Positions 48,137-48,208 of a stretch of 48,208 nucleotides of DNA are shown here, in pieces. The first letter of the stretch is position 1, and the number at the start of each line of letters is the position of its first letter. The DNA lies in the NCBI GenBank assembly GCA_023212695.1, contig JALCCG010000164.1:412-48619 (forward strand). Reading direction: 5' to 3'. A model generated the notes under the pieces. The model saw nothing but the letters and a program-made list of their open reading frames with translations, had not been told where the DNA came from and ran no database searches. Made by a program: the position numbers and the translations under genes. Source of the DNA: Sporisorium sorghi (lineage: Eukaryota; Basidiomycota; Ustilaginomycetes; Ustilaginales; Ustilaginaceae).

Positions 48137-48208
<72 letters not shown>
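48137..48208. repeat. Terminal poly(dT), 72 nt
   Basis: The window ends in 72 uninterrupted T. Either a real homopolymer at which the assembly stopped or an assembly/read-end artefact; the sequence alone cannot tell. Confidence 0.9.

Larger units (their letters stand above)
46733..48208. other. Right-end non-coding region, poly-T rich
   Basis: Nearly 1.5 kb upstream of the MED16 gene with no gene I can support. It contains T tracts at 47575-47613 (two long runs broken by CC), 48092-48105 and 48137-48208, and a CTG-repeat stretch near 47967-47990. Small lysine- or phenylalanine-rich frames here come from these homopolymers. Confidence 0.6.

Overview
This window is nuclear DNA of a smut-type basidiomycete, most likely Ustilaginales. 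The grounds are the high GC content, large mostly intronless genes with Ser/Ala/Pro-rich disordered tails, short GT-AG introns with CTNAC-like branch sites, two fungal Zn2Cys6 regulators and a division 1 chitin synthase. I cannot fix the genus. The window opens inside an 18-bp tandem repeat and closes in a run of 72 T, so it looks like a whole contig broken at low-complexity sequence.

Layout, left to right: (1) 1-686, minus, the N-terminal part of a secreted lysine/glycine/aspartate repeat protein; (2) 2083-4767, minus, a Zn2Cys6 transcription factor with almost 3.9 kb of gene-free DNA upstream; (3) 8691-13025, minus, one intact frame joining a long disordered Ser/Pro tail, a complete phosphoribosylglycinamide formyltransferase domain (purine synthesis, ADE8 type) and gelsolin-like repeats; (4) 14187-15146, plus, histone H2A.Z split by a 552-bp intron; (5) 15414-16200, minus, a CCDC25/DUF814 protein; (6) 16522-17956, plus, an Aurora kinase; (7) 18106-22543, minus, the meiotic MutS homologue MSH5 in about 21 exons; (8) 24419-27016, plus, a second Zn2Cys6 factor; (9) 27359-30388, minus, a chitin synthase; (10) 31233-36647, minus, a WDR7/rabconnectin-3 beta-like WD40 protein; (11) 37026-38003, plus, an alpha/beta hydrolase; (12) 38118-39773, minus, a monocarboxylate-type MFS transporter; (13) 40565-42163, plus, an F-box-like protein; (14) 42464-46732, minus, a probable Mediator subunit 16. 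The last 1.5 kb is non-coding and rich in poly-T.

The genes are mostly conserved housekeeping functions (chromatin, mitosis, meiosis, cell wall, transcription, purine synthesis) arranged as divergent and tightly convergent pairs; nothing looks like a secondary-metabolite cluster or a mobile element. Three things stand out. The purine enzyme is embedded in a gelsolin-type protein. MSH5 is extremely intron-rich (17-nt microexon, GC-AG intron, altered MutS signature) among intronless neighbours. The first gene is a repetitive secreted protein. I translated and spliced by eye; exon joins were judged by phase continuity and by alignment with family members from memory, not by transcripts.
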